From Candidatus Nomurabacteria bacterium (GTDB taxonomy: Bacteria; Patescibacteriota; Minisyncoccia; Phycocordibacterales; Phycocordibacteraceae): DNA of 5,778 nt. A program made the translations under genes and the position numbers. Each line of letters begins with the position of its first letter. The stretch's first letter is position 1. The notes beneath the pieces are model-generated. The model saw only the letters and a list, made by a program, of their open reading frames with translations. It had not been told where the DNA came from and ran no database searches. Positions 5,670 through 5,778 of this stretch are shown here, piece after piece. Location: the NCBI GenBank assembly GCA_943355045.1, contig CALRDY010000036.1:1-5778 (forward strand), in the 5' to 3' direction.

Positions 5670-5724
5670 ATCTCTCAAGTGTATGAAATTACCGCACTAA
5701 TGCAAGGACTAGTGCGGTAATTCC
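5666..5724. repeat. 59-bp direct repeat, copy B (upstream of rhuM)
   Basis: Perfect duplicate of 4549-4607. It begins at the fourth base of rhuM, as copy A does for the AbrB-like gene, and its outer end overlaps the first base of the 21-bp-arm hairpin. The sequences diverge immediately beyond both ends (G/C before, T/C after), so the duplicated unit is sharply defined. Confidence 0.95.
5678..5722 (-). promoter_or_regulatory. Promoter with palindromic operator for rhuM
   Basis: Same elements as in the other repeat copy: palindrome arms at 5687-5699 and 5710-5722, -35-like TTGCAT (5700-5705), -10-like TACACT (5678-5683) and 8 nt to the ATG. Identity with the promoter of the AbrB-like gene means both genes should respond to the same regulator. 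A nearly leaderless rhuM transcript is predicted. Confidence 0.65.
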
Positions 5725-5769
5725 CACGCATTCATGTTTTGTCCCGCAGGACAAAACATGAATGCGTGG
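5724..5769. repeat. Perfect 21-bp-arm inverted repeat (hairpin)
   Basis: Arms 5724-5744 (beginning CCACGCATTCATG) and 5749-5769 (ending CATGAATGCGTGG) are perfectly complementary around a 4-nt loop CGCA. Neither strand has a U-run after the stem, so it is not a standard intrinsic terminator, although each arm contains a run of four T or A. It touches the rhuM promoter repeat. It could insulate rhuM from upstream transcription, mark the end of a mobile unit, or be an end-of-contig inversion artefact; the window ends 9 nt later. Confidence 0.85.
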
Positions 5770-5778
5770 AAAATGGGA

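Overview
The window reads almost entirely on the minus strand, so gene order is from high to low coordinates. It looks like a compact bacterial genome, probably an uncultured Patescibacteria/CPR lineage (Parcubacteria-like). That guess rests on small gene sizes, tight or overlapping junctions, several starts without a Shine-Dalgarno, a short single-domain TsaC, and a short interspersed-repeat peptide inside TrpS. It is inference, not proof. TGA is used as a normal stop (both dipeptidase-like genes end in TGA), which argues against the recoded Gracilibacteria/SR1 code.

Right part (5778 to about 4240) is an accessory module. A perfect 21-bp-arm hairpin (5724-5769) directly abuts a 59-bp promoter/operator segment that drives rhuM (4617-5669). 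An identical 59-bp segment then drives a small AbrB/MazE-fold DNA-binding protein (4361-4552). Each segment carries a perfect 13-bp-arm palindrome over the predicted promoter, so the two genes are probably co-regulated. The direct repeats flank rhuM exactly and could excise it cleanly. Four bases after the AbrB-like gene lies a radC remnant (4240-4356): the RadC N-terminus is joined in frame to the JAB-domain VHNHPS motif, with the middle and the C-terminus missing.

Middle part (4250-2109) is a housekeeping-like run: an unrecognised 50-aa ORF overlapping tsaC by one base (TAATG), tsaC (t6A tRNA modification), a four-helix DoxX-family membrane protein, and trpS. TrpS carries an in-frame PSTGSGQA insertion that looks like a dispersed DNA repeat inside a coding region.

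Left part (2108-1) holds two tandem, diverged paralogues of the M19 (renal/membrane dipeptidase) fold. Each has its own conserved promoter and leader and a strong AGGAAGGAGGT ribosome-binding site, and a good intrinsic terminator lies between them. Both lack the N-terminal HxD and the bridging Glu of the dizinc site. They retain different subsets of the remaining active-site residues, so they look like non-catalytic or repurposed M19 proteins. With the repeat-flanked rhuM unit, this pair is the most unusual content of the window.
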